This document shows positions 9,204-18,495 of a stretch of DNA of 64,000 bases, in pieces. Position 1 is the stretch's first letter, and the number at the start of each line of letters is the position of its first letter. The DNA is taken from positions 1 to 64,000 of the forward strand of contig NZ_JAAXOW010000002.1 in NCBI RefSeq assembly GCF_012396185.1. The letters are read 5' to 3'. Under the pieces are notes generated by a model. It was given only the letters and a program-made list of their open reading frames with translations. It made no database searches and was not told the DNA's origin. Source of the DNA: Sanguibacter hominis ATCC BAA-789. Its GTDB lineage: Bacteria > Actinomycetota > Actinomycetes > Actinomycetales > Cellulomonadaceae. The translations under genes and the position numbers were made by a program.

Positions 9204-11069
9204 ATGGTCCAGGGTTCCCACCCGACGCCGCAGGCGGCGGGAGCAGTCCCGAAGCCCGCGCCCTCACCGACGCAGGCCGCCGGCGCCCACGAGCGCTCGA
9301 GGACGAGCGTCCCAGCGCGCGAGGAGATGACCGGCGCCGAGGCGATCGTCCGGTCGCTCGAGGCCGCGGGAGCGGACACTGTGTTCGGGATCCCGGGCGG
9401 GGCGATCCTCCCGACCTACGACCCGCTCATGGACTCGACCAAGCTGCGTCACATCCTCGTGCGGCACGAGCAGGGCGGCGGTCACGCGGCCCAGGGCTAC
9501 GCGTACACCTCGGGCAAGGTGGGCGTCTGCATGGCGACCTCGGGCCCGGGCGCCACGAACCTCGTCACCCCGATCGCCGACGCCAACATGGACTCCGTGC
9601 CTCTCGTCGCGATCACGGGCCAGGTCGGAGCGAGCTTCATCGGGACGGACGCGTTCCAGGAAGCCGACATCGTCGGCATCACGATGCCCGTCTCGAAGCA
9701 CAACTTCCTCGTCACCAACCCCGACGACATCCCGCGCACGATCGCCGAGGCGTTCCACATCGCGCGCACCGGCCGTCCCGGACCCGTCCTCGTCGACATC
9801 GCCAAGTCCGCGATGCAGTCCCGGACCATGTTCGAGTGGCCCACCGAGCTCTCCCTGCCTGGGTACCACCCGGTCACCAAGCCCCACACGAAGCAGATCC
9901 GCGAGGCCGCGAAGCTGCTCGCGACCGCGCGCAGGCCCGTCCTGTACGTCGGCGGCGGCGCGATCCGCTCCGGTGCGTCCGCCGAGCTGCGCAAGCTCGT
10001 CGACCTGTCAGGCGCGGCTGTGGTCACGACCCTCATGGCGCGCGGTGCCGTCCCTGACTCGCACCCCCAGAACCTCGGCATGCCCGGCATGCACGGCACC
10101 GTGCCGGCAGTCGCCGCGCTGCAGCGGGCCGACCTCGTCGTCGCGCTCGGTGCACGGTTCGACGACCGCGTCACCGGCAAGCTCTCGTCCTTCGCTCCCG
10201 GCGCCCAGATCATCCACGCGGACATCGACCCCGCGGAGATCGGCAAGAACCGCGTCGTCGACGTCCCGATCGTCGGCGATCTCAAGGAGATCATCGCGGA
10301 CCTCGTCCCCGAGCTCGCCGCCGAGCACGAGAAGCACGGCAAGCCAGACCTCGAGGCCTGGTGGCGCCAGCTCGACGACTGGCGCGAGACGTACCCGCTC
10401 GGATACACGCCGACCGACGACGGCGCCCTGGCGCCGCAGGCCGTCATCGCCAAGCTCGGCGAGATGGCCGGCCCGGAGGCTGTCTACGTCGCGGGCGTGG
10501 GCCAGCACCAGATGTGGGCCGCGCAGTTCATCCGCTACGAGCGCCCCAACGCCTGGCTCAACTCCGGCGGCCTGGGCACGATGGGCTTCTCGATCCCCGC
10601 CGCGATGGGCGCCAAGGTCGGCGACCCGGACCGCGAGGTGTGGGCGATCGACGGCGACGGCTGCTTCCAGATGACCAACCAGGAGCTCGCGACCTGCACG
10701 ATCAACGAGATCCCGATCAAGGTCGCGCTCATCAACAACTCGTCGCTCGGCATGGTCCGCCAGTGGCAGACCCTCTTCTACGAGAAGCGCTACTCCAACA
10801 CCGACCTGCACACCGGGTCGGGCACGGCGCGAGTGCCGGACTTCGTCAAGCTCGCGGACGCGTACGGGTGCGTCGGCATCCGCGTCGAGCACGCCTCCGA
10901 GGTCGAGGCCGCGATCAAGCGCGCCAGGGAGATCGACGACCAGCCGGTCGTCATCGACTTCAACGTCTCACGCGACGCGATGGTCTGGCCGATGGTCGCC
11001 GCAGGCGTGAGCAACGACGACATCCAGTACGCGCGCGGCATCTCGCCCGCGTGGGACCGTGAAGACTGA
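9204..11069 (+). CDS. ilvB: acetolactate synthase large subunit
   Basis: ThDP-dependent acetohydroxyacid synthase: condenses two pyruvates, or pyruvate with 2-oxobutyrate, as the first common step to Val/Leu and Ile. The 621 residues include a Pro/Ala-rich 40-residue N-terminal extension before [17 protein letters not shown]. The catalytic Glu is about residue 89 in [28 protein letters not shown] precedes it. The ThDP-Mg motif is [12 protein letters not shown] with [12 protein letters not shown] downstream. GGGAG precedes ATG 9204 at good spacing. It is followed by ilvN at 15 bases and then ilvC, and is controlled by the attenuator just upstream. Confidence 0.97.
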   Translation: MVQGSHPTPQAAGAVPKPAPSPTQAAGAHERSRTSVPAREEMTGAEAIVRSLEAAGADTVFGIPGGAILPTYDPLMDSTKLRHILVRHEQGGGHAAQGYAYTSGKVGVCMATSGPGATNLVTPIADANMDSVPLVAITGQVGASFIGTDAFQEADIVGITMPVSKHNFLVTNPDDIPRTIAEAFHIARTGRPGPVLVDIAKSAMQSRTMFEWPTELSLPGYHPVTKPHTKQIREAAKLLATARRPVLYVGGGAIRSGASAELRKLVDLSGAAVVTTLMARGAVPDSHPQNLGMPGMHGTVPAVAALQRADLVVALGARFDDRVTGKLSSFAPGAQIIHADIDPAEIGKNRVVDVPIVGDLKEIIADLVPELAAEHEKHGKPDLEAWWRQLDDWRETYPLGYTPTDDGALAPQAVIAKLGEMAGPEAVYVAGVGQHQMWAAQFIRYERPNAWLNSGGLGTMGFSIPAAMGAKVGDPDREVWAIDGDGCFQMTNQELATCTINEIPIKVALINNSSLGMVRQWQTLFYEKRYSNTDLHTGSGTARVPDFVKLADAYGCVGIRVEHASEVEAAIKRAREIDDQPVVIDFNVSRDAMVWPMVAAGVSNDDIQYARGISPAWDRED

Positions 11070-11084
11070 GAAGGGAACCCCACG

Positions 11085-11609
11085 ATGACCCGGCACACCC
11101 TCTCCGTCCTCGTCGAGAACAAGCCCGGCGTGCTCACGCGCGTCGCTGGCCTGTTCGCCCGGCGCTCGTTCAACATCCACTCCCTGGCCGTCGGCCCGAC
11201 CGAGCACGAGGAGATCTCGCGCATCACGGTCGTCGTCGACGTCGACGAGCTCCCGCTCGAACAGGTGACGAAGCAGCTCAACAAGCTCATCAACGTCATC
11301 AAGATCGTCGAGCTCGACCCGGGTGCCTCCGTCCAGCGCGAGCTGCTGCTCGTCAAGGTCAAGGCCGACACCTCGAGCCGCGGGCACGTCCTGCAGGTCG
11401 TCGAGCTGTTCCGCGCGCACGTCGTCGACGTCGTCACGGACGCCGTGACGATCGAGGCGACCGGCAACCCCGACAAGCTGCGCGCGCTCCTCGCGGCGCT
11501 CGAGCCGTTCGGCATCCGCGAGATCGTCAAGTCCGGGACCGTCGGCATCGGCCGCGGCTCCCGCTCGATCACCGACCGGGCGCTCGAGCGCGTCTCACGC
11601 CTCGCATGA
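11085..11609 (+). CDS. ilvN: acetolactate synthase regulatory subunit
   Basis: Small subunit of acetohydroxyacid synthase: it activates IlvB and confers feedback inhibition, usually by valine. It has 174 residues, normal length. The N-terminal ACT domain starts HTLSVLVENKPGVLTRVAGLFARRSFNI; the C-terminal half (QRELLLVKVKA, IVKSGTVGIGRG) is the second domain of the family. A purine-rich AGAAGGGAA precedes the ATG. It lies between ilvB and ilvC in one transcript. Confidence 0.96.
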   Translation: MTRHTLSVLVENKPGVLTRVAGLFARRSFNIHSLAVGPTEHEEISRITVVVDVDELPLEQVTKQLNKLINVIKIVELDPGASVQRELLLVKVKADTSSRGHVLQVVELFRAHVVDVVTDAVTIEATGNPDKLRALLAALEPFGIREIVKSGTVGIGRGSRSITDRALERVSRLA

Positions 11610-12728
<1,119 letters not shown>

Positions 12729-12741
12729 CCCATCGATCGTC

Positions 12742-12779
12742 CGACGGCCCGTCCGCACCTCGGTGCGGACGGGCCGTCG
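12742..12779. terminator. bidirectional terminator between ilvC and the META lipoprotein
   Basis: A near-perfect 18-bp stem, GACGGCCCGTCCGCACC / GGTGCGGACGGGCCGTC plus the flanking C-G pair, stands between two convergent genes and can serve both. Confidence 0.88.
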
Positions 12780-12806
12780 CCCGCTCTGGGCGTCCAGCGG
12801 GGCGAG

Positions 12807-13721
12807 CTAGACGGTGATCGACGGGTCGGCGAGAGAGTCTGAGAGGTCGCGCACGAAGCGGCCGGTCGTCGTGCCGTCCTCGTCGAGCGCGACGAGCGCA
12901 CCGTCGACGTCGAACGTGAGCGCGACAGATGAAGCGAGCGCCCGGCCGACGTCGAACCCGCCGCACCCGATCTCCGTCTGAGCCCAGGTCCCGGTGCGGA
13001 ACCAGCCGCTCGGTTCGAGCAGCCACACGCTGCCCTGCCCGTTGCAGCCGTCGCTCCCCGCCCAGGTGCCGTCTGCGCGGAGCTCGAGCCACGCGGCGTC
13101 GGGGTTGGCCGGCGAGTGCCGGTCCGGGTACCACCGTCCGGTCACCTCGTCCTCAGCCGCGGGTGTCAGGCCCGCGGGTGTCTCGATCGCCGGTGCGGTC
13201 AGCGTCGCCTCGACCTCGTCGGTGAGCACCGGATCGTCGGCCAGCTCTGGTGCGATCGAGTCGTGCACCGGGGGAGTGCCGCCACGCTCGAGGGTTGCGA
13301 GACGCGTGCCGTCAGCGCCCTCGAGAATGAGCCTCTCGCCGTCAGCGTCAAGGGTCGTGGCCGCCTCGAGCCAGGGGAGGCCAGCATCGACGTCGCACGC
13401 ACCCCCGCCGCCCTGGAGCCGGACGCGCAGCCGGCCGGTGGGGCCGACGAGCGCCGCGTAGTCGAGCGTGCCGCACTCGCGCCACAGCGTCGCGTACGAC
13501 CCGTCGAGCTGGAGGACAGAGCCCTCGAAGGGCGCGGAGACGTCGTGCACCGTCCACGTGCCGACGGCGTGGGCGGCGAGCGGCAGCGGCGTCGCCCGCG
13601 TGCCAGGGCCGGAGCCTGCTGGCAGTAGCGCCGGGTCGGCGCACGCCCCGAGGAGCGCGAAGAGGGCGAAGACTCGCAGGAGGCGTGACTGTGCGCGTGG
13701 CCGGCGGGCGCGGGTTCGCAT
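12807..13721 (-). CDS. META-domain lipoprotein
   Basis: A 304-residue predicted lipoprotein of unknown function. ATG 13721 gives MRTRARRP, a hydrophobic stretch LLRVFALFALL and the lipobox LGAC near residue 25-28, so it would be lipidated and anchored outside the membrane. The C-terminal part (WLELRADGTWAGSDGCNGQGS) matches META/HslJ-type domains. An earlier segment (GTWTVHDV..VLQLDGSYATLWRECGT) has the same cadence and may be a diverged first copy. AGGA precedes the start by 5 bases. It is convergent with ilvC and has no obvious link to amino acid synthesis. Confidence 0.82.
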   Translation of the reverse strand: MRTRARRPRAQSRLLRVFALFALLGACADPALLPAGSGPGTRATPLPLAAHAVGTWTVHDVSAPFEGSVLQLDGSYATLWRECGTLDYAALVGPTGRLRVRLQGGGGACDVDAGLPWLEAATTLDADGERLILEGADGTRLATLERGGTPPVHDSIAPELADDPVLTDEVEATLTAPAIETPAGLTPAAEDEVTGRWYPDRHSPANPDAAWLELRADGTWAGSDGCNGQGSVWLLEPSGWFRTGTWAQTEIGCGGFDVGRALASSVALTFDVDGALVALDEDGTTTGRFVRDLSDSLADPSITV

Positions 13722-13847
13722 GTCTGTCCTGTGTCGCCGAGGCGGATCTTCTTGCGCGACCCCGCTCATGCGGCGGAGCCGGGCTTCCGGGCCGTCGAGC
13801 CGGACGCTGCACGGCCCGAGAGACGCACTCGACTGCCGGAACGATCT

Positions 13848-13867
13848 GTCTCAGAATTTGGTGAGAC
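13848..13867. promoter_or_regulatory. candidate operator upstream of leuB
   Basis: GTCTCAGAATTTGGTGAGAC is an inverted repeat with 6-base arms (GTCTCA/TGAGAC). It lies 41-60 bases before the predicted leuB transcription start, an activator-like position. A related GTCTC..GAGAC repeat is found at the leuC/ndgR promoters. Confidence 0.4.
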
Positions 13868-13895
13868 GGTCGTCCGCGCGGGTTCCCGCACGGCG

Positions 13896-13901
13896 TAGCA
13901 T
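13896..13901 (+). promoter_or_regulatory. -10 box of leuB (leaderless)
   Basis: TAGCAT ends 6 bases before ATG 13908. No ribosome-binding site is present. Confidence 0.6.
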
Positions 13902-13907
13902 TCCGGC

Positions 13908-14951
13908 ATGACGCGCAACATCAATCTCGCAGTCGTCGCTGGAGACGGCATCGGTATCGAGGTCGTCGAGCAGGGCCTCAAGGTCCTCGAGGCCGCCCTC
14001 GCCTCGTCCGACGTGAAGGTCGACCAGACCGCCTTCAACCTCGGTGCGAAGCGCTGGCACGCGACCGGCGAGACCCTCACCGACGAGGACCTCGCCGCGA
14101 TCCGCACGCACGACGCGATCCTGCTCGGCGCCATCGGCGACCCGACGGTGCCGTCGGGCGTGCTCGAGCGCGGGCTCCTCCTCAAGCTGCGCTTCAGCCT
14201 CGACCACTACGTCAACCTCCGCCCTGGCAAGCTCTACCCGGGCGTGCAGTCGCCGCTCGCCAACCCTGGCGAGATCGACTTCGTAGTCGTCCGCGAGGGC
14301 ACCGAGGGGCCGTACGTCGGCAACGGCGGGTCCATCCGCACCGGGACGCCGCACGAGGTCGCCAACGAGGTGTCCGTGAACACCGCGTTCGGCGTCGAGC
14401 GCGTCGTCCGCGACGCCTTCGCCCGCGCCCAGGCGCGTCCCCGCAAGCACCTCACGCTCGTGCACAAGCACAACGTCCTCGTGCACGCGGGCCACCTGTG
14501 GCGCCGCACGGTCGAGGCCGTCAACGCCGAGTTCCCTGACGTCACGACGGACTACCTGCACGTCGACGCGGCCACCATCTTCCTGACGACCAACCCGTCG
14601 CGCTTCGACGTGATCGTCACGGACAACCTCTTCGGCGACATCCTCACCGACCAGGCCGCGGCCATCACCGGCGGCATCGGGCTCGCAGCGTCCGCGAACA
14701 TCAACCCGGACCGCACCGCCCCGTCCATGTTCGAGCCGGTCCACGGCTCGGCGCCCGATATCGCGGGACAGGGCAAGGCGGACCCCACCGCCACCGTCCT
14801 GTCGGTCGCGATGCTGCTCGCCCACCTGGGCTACGACGCCGAGTCGGCGAAGGTCGAGGCGGCCGTCGCGGCTGACCTCGCCGAGCGGGCCGGACGAGTA
14901 CGGTCGACGGCCGAGATCGGCACCGACCTCGCACAGCGCGTGGCCGACTGA
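13908..14951 (+). CDS. leuB: 3-isopropylmalate dehydrogenase
   Basis: NAD-dependent oxidative decarboxylation of 3-isopropylmalate in leucine synthesis. The same enzyme can act on 3-methylmalate in the citramalate route to isoleucine, which fits cimA nearby. It has 347 residues, slightly short, like other actinobacterial forms. It opens [17 protein letters not shown]; substrate-binding blocks are [17 protein letters not shown] and [20 protein letters not shown], with [20 protein letters not shown] near the C terminus. The start is leaderless-type (TAGCAT 6 bases upstream). It is followed by ilvE 96 bases later. Confidence 0.96.
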   Translation: MTRNINLAVVAGDGIGIEVVEQGLKVLEAALASSDVKVDQTAFNLGAKRWHATGETLTDEDLAAIRTHDAILLGAIGDPTVPSGVLERGLLLKLRFSLDHYVNLRPGKLYPGVQSPLANPGEIDFVVVREGTEGPYVGNGGSIRTGTPHEVANEVSVNTAFGVERVVRDAFARAQARPRKHLTLVHKHNVLVHAGHLWRRTVEAVNAEFPDVTTDYLHVDAATIFLTTNPSRFDVIVTDNLFGDILTDQAAAITGGIGLAASANINPDRTAPSMFEPVHGSAPDIAGQGKADPTATVLSVAMLLAHLGYDAESAKVEAAVAADLAERAGRVRSTAEIGTDLAQRVAD

Positions 14952-15047
14952 CCCTTCCGGGTCAGTGCCCTCGGCCGTCTTCACCGGGTAACGTCCGTTG
15001 TGGCGGGCTGCGCGCCGTGCGCGCCCGCCGGGTGAAAGGCCATCAAG

Positions 15048-16172
15048 ATGAGCAACACCAGCACCACCACCGCATCGCTGTCCGACGCCGCGGCGGCTTT
15101 CGACGTCCGCCTCACGGACACGCCCACGCCTGCCGAGCAGCGCGAGGCGAGTCTTGCGGCGCCGAAGTTCGGCACCGTGTTCACGGACCACATGGCACGC
15201 ATCAGGTGGACGGCCGAGGGAGGCTGGGCCGACCGCCGCGTGGAGAAGTACGGTCCTCTGCGGCTCGATCCCGCGGCTGCCGTCCTGCACTACGGGCAGG
15301 AGATCTTCGAAGGGCTCAAGGCGTACCGCCACGCAGACGGCTCGGTGTGGACCTTCCGTCCCGAGGCTAACGCCGCGCGGTTCGCCGCCTCGGCTCGTCG
15401 CCTAGCTCTGCCAGAGCTCTCCACCGAGGACTTCCTCGGGTCTCTCGAGGCGCTCGTGCGGGCGGACCTTGCGTGGATACCGTCGGGGGACGAGGCGAGC
15501 CTGTACCTTCGTCCGTTCATGTACGCCTCCGAGACCTTCCTCGGGGTGCGTGCCTCGCGCGAGGTCGAGTACCTCGTGATCGCCTCACCGGTCGGTCCGT
15601 ACTTCGCCAAGGGCGTCAACCCGGTCTCGATCTGGGTGGCACAGGACTTCCATCGCGCTGGCGCCGGCGGCACCGGTGCTGCGAAGTGCGGTGGCAACTA
15701 CGCTGCGAGCCTTCTGCCGCAGCAGGAAGCCGCCGACAAGGGCTGCGACCAGGTCGCTTTCCTCGACGCGTCAACGAACACCGCGCTCGAAGAGCTCGGG
15801 GGCATGAACCTGTTCGTCGTGGGTGCGGACCGCACCGTGTCGACGCCAGCGCTCACCGGCTCGATCCTCGAAGGGGTCACGCGTCGCTCGATCCTCGAGC
15901 TCGTGGCCGACCGTGGCTACGACGTCCAGGAGCGCACCATCACCCTCGCGGAGGTTCGCCAGGGCCTCGAGGACGGATCGATCCTCGAGCTCTTCGCGTG
16001 CGGGACAGCCGCTGTGCTCACACCGATTGGGCGGCTCGCGGGGGAGGGCTTCGACCTCAAGGTCGGCGACGGTACCTCAGGTGAGCTGACCATGTCCGTG
16101 CGTGAAGAGCTGACGGACATCCAGAACGGCAAGCGTCCCGACACGCGCGGGTGGATGCACCGCCTCGCCTGA
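15048..16172 (+). CDS. ilvE: branched-chain amino acid aminotransferase
   Basis: PLP fold-type IV enzyme that transfers amino groups between glutamate and the keto acids of Leu, Ile and Val, the last step of all three pathways. It has 374 residues, close to actinobacterial IlvE. The PLP lysine is about residue 213 in GAAKCGGNYAAS. Other family blocks are LHYGQEIFEGLKAYRH and ALEELGGMNLF. ATG 15048 follows AAAGG by about 9 bases. TAACGT at 14989-14994 is a possible -10 box giving a leader of about 45 bases. A strong terminator follows. Confidence 0.96.
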   Translation: MSNTSTTTASLSDAAAAFDVRLTDTPTPAEQREASLAAPKFGTVFTDHMARIRWTAEGGWADRRVEKYGPLRLDPAAAVLHYGQEIFEGLKAYRHADGSVWTFRPEANAARFAASARRLALPELSTEDFLGSLEALVRADLAWIPSGDEASLYLRPFMYASETFLGVRASREVEYLVIASPVGPYFAKGVNPVSIWVAQDFHRAGAGGTGAAKCGGNYAASLLPQQEAADKGCDQVAFLDASTNTALEELGGMNLFVVGADRTVSTPALTGSILEGVTRRSILELVADRGYDVQERTITLAEVRQGLEDGSILELFACGTAAVLTPIGRLAGEGFDLKVGDGTSGELTMSVREELTDIQNGKRPDTRGWMHRLA

Positions 16173-16180
16173 CGCGCAGA

Positions 16181-16231
16181 CGACAGGAGCGCCCGGGCTC
16201 GTCCTCACGGACGGCCCGGGCGCTCCTGTCG
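16181..16231. terminator. bidirectional terminator after ilvE
   Basis: A 17-bp perfect stem CGACAGGAGCGCCCGGG (16181-16197) / CCCGGGCGCTCCTGTCG (16215-16231) stands between convergent genes. Confidence 0.88.
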
Positions 16232-16245
16232 TACCGAGGCGGAGG

Positions 16246-17055
16246 TCAGCGGACCTTCGCGACCGTGGACTTGTACGCCGGGGCGTACTTCGCCTTGGTG
16301 ACCTTGAAGTAGAGCTTGTCGCCCTTGCGCAGGTTCTTGACGCTGAACTTCGCAGACGAGCGGTAGCCGTCCTCGCGAAGCTTCTTGGTCGAGTGCTTGA
16401 CGTACTTCTTCTTGCCCTTCTTCTTCACGTAGAGGGTCGCCTTGGCGCCACGCTGGTAGTCGGGCGCGCGGAGCGTGAGCTTCGCGGTCTGACCCGCACG
16501 CCAGTACGAGGAGGCGAGGCTGGTCTCGCTGACGGAGACCTTCTTGTTGGCGTAGACCGTGAACTTCGCGGTGGCCATCTTGGTGCTCTCGACGTACTGG
16601 CTTCCGACGTAGGCCAACTGCTTGACCGGGAACGTCACCGAGTAGACGCCGGGGGATGTCGAGGCCGAGACGCGGATCGTCGCTGTGATCTTCGAGCCGG
16701 GGACCGGGTTCGAATCCTTGGCCACGTTGACCACGTAGGGCTTGTTGGGGCTGGCGACTCGTGAGCTCACGAGCTTCAGCTCGGGGTAGCTCGCCAAGTA
16801 CCAGAGGCCGACGCCGTCGCCGTTCTTGTCCGAGTAGCCGCCGTCGCTAGCGGTGCCGGAGAACGTGGCGGTGATCTTGAAGCTCTTCCCGCCGGACGTC
16901 GAGGAGGTCGTGACCTTGCCGGGGTTGCTGGCGATGGTCACCGCGTGGGTGCGCGCGACCGCAGCCTGCGCCGGGGTGGTCGCCACGAGCGCGGCGCCCG
17001 CGGTGAGCGCAAGCGTGGTCCCGAGCGCGAAGGCGCGCCTAGTCAGTGTCTTCAT
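16246..17055 (-). CDS. secreted lysine-rich protein of unknown function
   Basis: A 269-residue exported protein that I cannot assign. The N terminus MKTLTRRAFALGTTLALTAG resembles a twin-arginine signal (TRRAFAL) with a hydrophobic core and an AQA-type cleavage site near residue 31. The mature protein is rich in Ser, Thr, Lys and Tyr and looks all-beta (FKITATFSGTAS, TARIRVSAS-type strands), ending in a lysine-rich segment (YVKKKGKKKYVKHSTKK). ATG 17055 has AGGGAC upstream. Its 5' region shares blocks with that of the next gene at 17311-18093, so both are probably expressed together or respond to one signal. Confidence 0.8.
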   Translation of the reverse strand: MKTLTRRAFALGTTLALTAGAALVATTPAQAAVARTHAVTIASNPGKVTTSSTSGGKSFKITATFSGTASDGGYSDKNGDGVGLWYLASYPELKLVSSRVASPNKPYVVNVAKDSNPVPGSKITATIRVSASTSPGVYSVTFPVKQLAYVGSQYVESTKMATAKFTVYANKKVSVSETSLASSYWRAGQTAKLTLRAPDYQRGAKATLYVKKKGKKKYVKHSTKKLREDGYRSSAKFSVKNLRKGDKLYFKVTKAKYAPAYKSTVAKVR

Positions 17056-17225
17056 GCTGTCCCTGTCGTTCAGCGGGGCCCCTGCCCCGCGGTCTTGCTG
17101 GATATGACATGAGCGGCTCCTGCCACTGGCGAAGACAGTGATGCGGAGCGTGATGCGCGCGGCGACAACCCGCAGCTCGGGCGGCGACGCGCGACGAGGA
17201 AGGAGATCTCAGGGTTCAAGACTCA
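17056..17225 (-). promoter_or_regulatory. conserved upstream element, copy 1
   Basis: Read on the + strand, three blocks recur in the same order as upstream of the paralogous neighbour: CTCCTGCC..CGAAGA (17117-17136), GATGCGCGCG (17152-17161) and CTCAGGGTTCAAGACTCA (17208-17225). The last two are separated by 46 bases here and 47 in the other copy. The GCGGGGC..GCCCCG hairpin and CCCTGTCGTT block next to the start codon are shared too. Its nature (promoter, operator or RNA switch) is unknown. Confidence 0.5.
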
Positions 17226-17310
17226 GCGGAGGTGGCCACCTGCGGCCCGTGCGCGGGCCGCAGGTGGGGCGGAGGGCTGCTTCTGGATAAGCCGCCCCCC
17301 CGCCCGGACG

Positions 17311-18093
17311 CTATGCGGTCACCGTGACGGTGATCCACGACGAGTGGACGTAGTCGTCGAACGCGTAGCCGGGGGTGTAGAACGCCTTGAACTTGTGGGT
17401 TCCCACCGGAAGCTTCTCAGCGACGCGGGCGAGCCAGGACGAGGAGAACGAGAACTTCCCGTCCTGGACGCCCGTCATCGTGATGTAGTCGGGCGAGGAA
17501 GCCCCGCCCTTGGTCTTGCCGTTGCGGTAGATGTCGACGTAGCCCTTCTTGGCGGGCTTGCCCTTGTACTTGACCGTGCCCGTGAGCTTCTGACCCTCGG
17601 CTGCGACCGGGTCGAGGTTGAAGCCGTACGGGTCAGACTTGGAGACCGTGAACTCCGCCTTCGTGACCTTGAGCGCGGAGTTGTGGACCGTGATCTTGAC
17701 GGACTTCGACGCCTTGCCGTACTTCGCCGTGATCTTGTGCTTGCCGACCTTGAGGCTCGACTTCAGGCGGATCGTGGCCTTGCCCTTCTTGAGCTTGACC
17801 GTCTTGATCTTCTTCTTGCCGTCGAAGAAGGTGACCTTTCCGCTTGCAGCCTTGCTGCCCTTCTTCACGGCGACCGTGATCTTCGGGCCGGTCTGGCCGT
17901 GGTGGAAGGACTTGGCGGACGCCTTGATCGCGATCTTCGTGCCAGCCTTGGCGGTCGCGACCTTGGCCGTCGCAACGGCGGTCGCGGGCGCTGCCGTGCT
18001 GACGGGGGCGGCCGAGGCGGTGGCGGGCAGTGCGCCGACCGAGAGAGCAAGGGCTGCTGCGACCGTGACGGCGCGCTTTGCGAGATTCTTCAT
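17311..18093 (-). CDS. secreted Ig-like repeat protein
   Basis: A 260-residue exported protein. ATG 18093 gives MKNLAKRAVTVAAALALSVGALPATASA, an ordinary Sec signal with an ASA-type site near residue 28. AGGGA precedes it by 6 bases; an upstream extension of the frame has no ribosome site. After an Ala/Thr-rich linker, residues about 55-145 form a bacterial Ig-like domain (KITVAVKKG..GKVTFFDGKKKI..TIRLKSSLKVGKHKITAKY). A second beta domain follows (LTGTVKYKGKPAKKGYVDIYRNG). Likely a surface or extracellular protein; the partner is unknown. The lysine codons make the gene less GC-rich than its neighbours. Confidence 0.82.
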   Translation of the reverse strand: MKNLAKRAVTVAAALALSVGALPATASAAPVSTAAPATAVATAKVATAKAGTKIAIKASAKSFHHGQTGPKITVAVKKGSKAASGKVTFFDGKKKIKTVKLKKGKATIRLKSSLKVGKHKITAKYGKASKSVKITVHNSALKVTKAEFTVSKSDPYGFNLDPVAAEGQKLTGTVKYKGKPAKKGYVDIYRNGKTKGGASSPDYITMTGVQDGKFSFSSSWLARVAEKLPVGTHKFKAFYTPGYAFDDYVHSSWITVTVTA

Positions 18094-18258
18094 GGGTTCC
18101 CTGTCGTTCTGCGGGGCTTGCCCCGGGTGTGCTGGGGGGTAGGTGCGTCTCCTGCCCGTCGCGAAGATACTGTTCATGCGTTCGATGCGCGCGTCGAGAA
18201 CCGGCAAACCGGACAGTGTGCCCGGAAAACGGCCTCCGCTCTCAGGATTCGAGACTCA
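18094..18258 (-). promoter_or_regulatory. conserved upstream element, copy 2
   Basis: The second copy of the blocks described at 17056-17225: CTCCTGCC..CGAAGA (18149-18167), GATGCGCGCG (18184-18193) and CTCAGGATTCGAGACTCA (18241-18258), plus CCCTGTCGTT and a GCGGGGC..GCCCCG hairpin beside the start codon. Confidence 0.5.
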
Positions 18259-18333
18259 CGGGATGCTGCCCGACGCTCGCGGGACGGCGTTCCGGGATGC
18301 GACCGGTGCTCTCGAGCGGGCAGGTGCGTGTGG

Positions 18334-18339
18334 CATCAT
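18334..18339 (+). promoter_or_regulatory. -10 box of the cimA leader
   Basis: CATCAT preceded by TGG forms an extended -10. It ends 6 bases before GTG 18346, the leaderless spacing seen throughout the window. Confidence 0.5.
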
Positions 18340-18345
18340 GGCCGT

Positions 18346-18375
18346 GTGATCGACCTCACCGTGATTATCGACTAG
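18346..18375 (+). CDS. cimA attenuator leader peptide
   Basis: A nine-codon frame, MIDLTVIID, then TAG. Five of its codons are Ile, Leu or Val, including the run GTG ATT ATC near the end; ATT is a rare codon in this genome. It starts 6 bases after a -10 box and is followed at once by a hairpin and a terminator upstream of cimA, so it reads as a control peptide for attenuation by isoleucine or branched-chain tRNA charging. It has no similarity to any protein and is too short to be judged except by context. Confidence 0.72.
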   Translation: MIDLTVIID

Positions 18376-18434
18376 CGCGCCCGGCACCACCTATGCCGAG
18401 CGCGCTGACCCTCCGTCCTCCGGGGGGTCTTTTT
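18374..18434 (+). promoter_or_regulatory. cimA transcription attenuator
   Basis: The first hairpin, AGCGCGC (18374-18380) with GCGCGCT (18400-18406), is extended by CGGCA/TGCCG and overlaps the leader stop codon. It is followed without gap by the terminator GACCCTCCG / CCGGGGGGTC (18407-18429) and TTTTT. Leader translation must interfere with the first hairpin, so ribosome position can decide whether the terminator forms. Confidence 0.72.
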
Positions 18435-18495
18435 GTTGGACCGCTGCAGGTCGGTGCCTCGCGCGGCGCCGGACTCGATGTGAAGAGAGCGACCG

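Larger units (their letters stand above)
18094..18495. other. 402-base divergent control region
   Basis: This gene-free stretch holds the upstream element of the Ig-like protein gene on the left (about 18094-18258) and, on the right, the cimA leader peptide (18346-18375), a strong hairpin (18374-18406), an attenuator terminator (18407-18434) and the cimA ribosome-binding region. 18259-18333 shows nothing recognisable. Confidence 0.65.

Noticed and set aside
17116-17225. Cyclic-di-GMP or cyclic-di-AMP riboswitch upstream of the secreted proteins
   Set aside because: The conserved core bases of neither class can be found; the element is reported only as an unexplained shared region.
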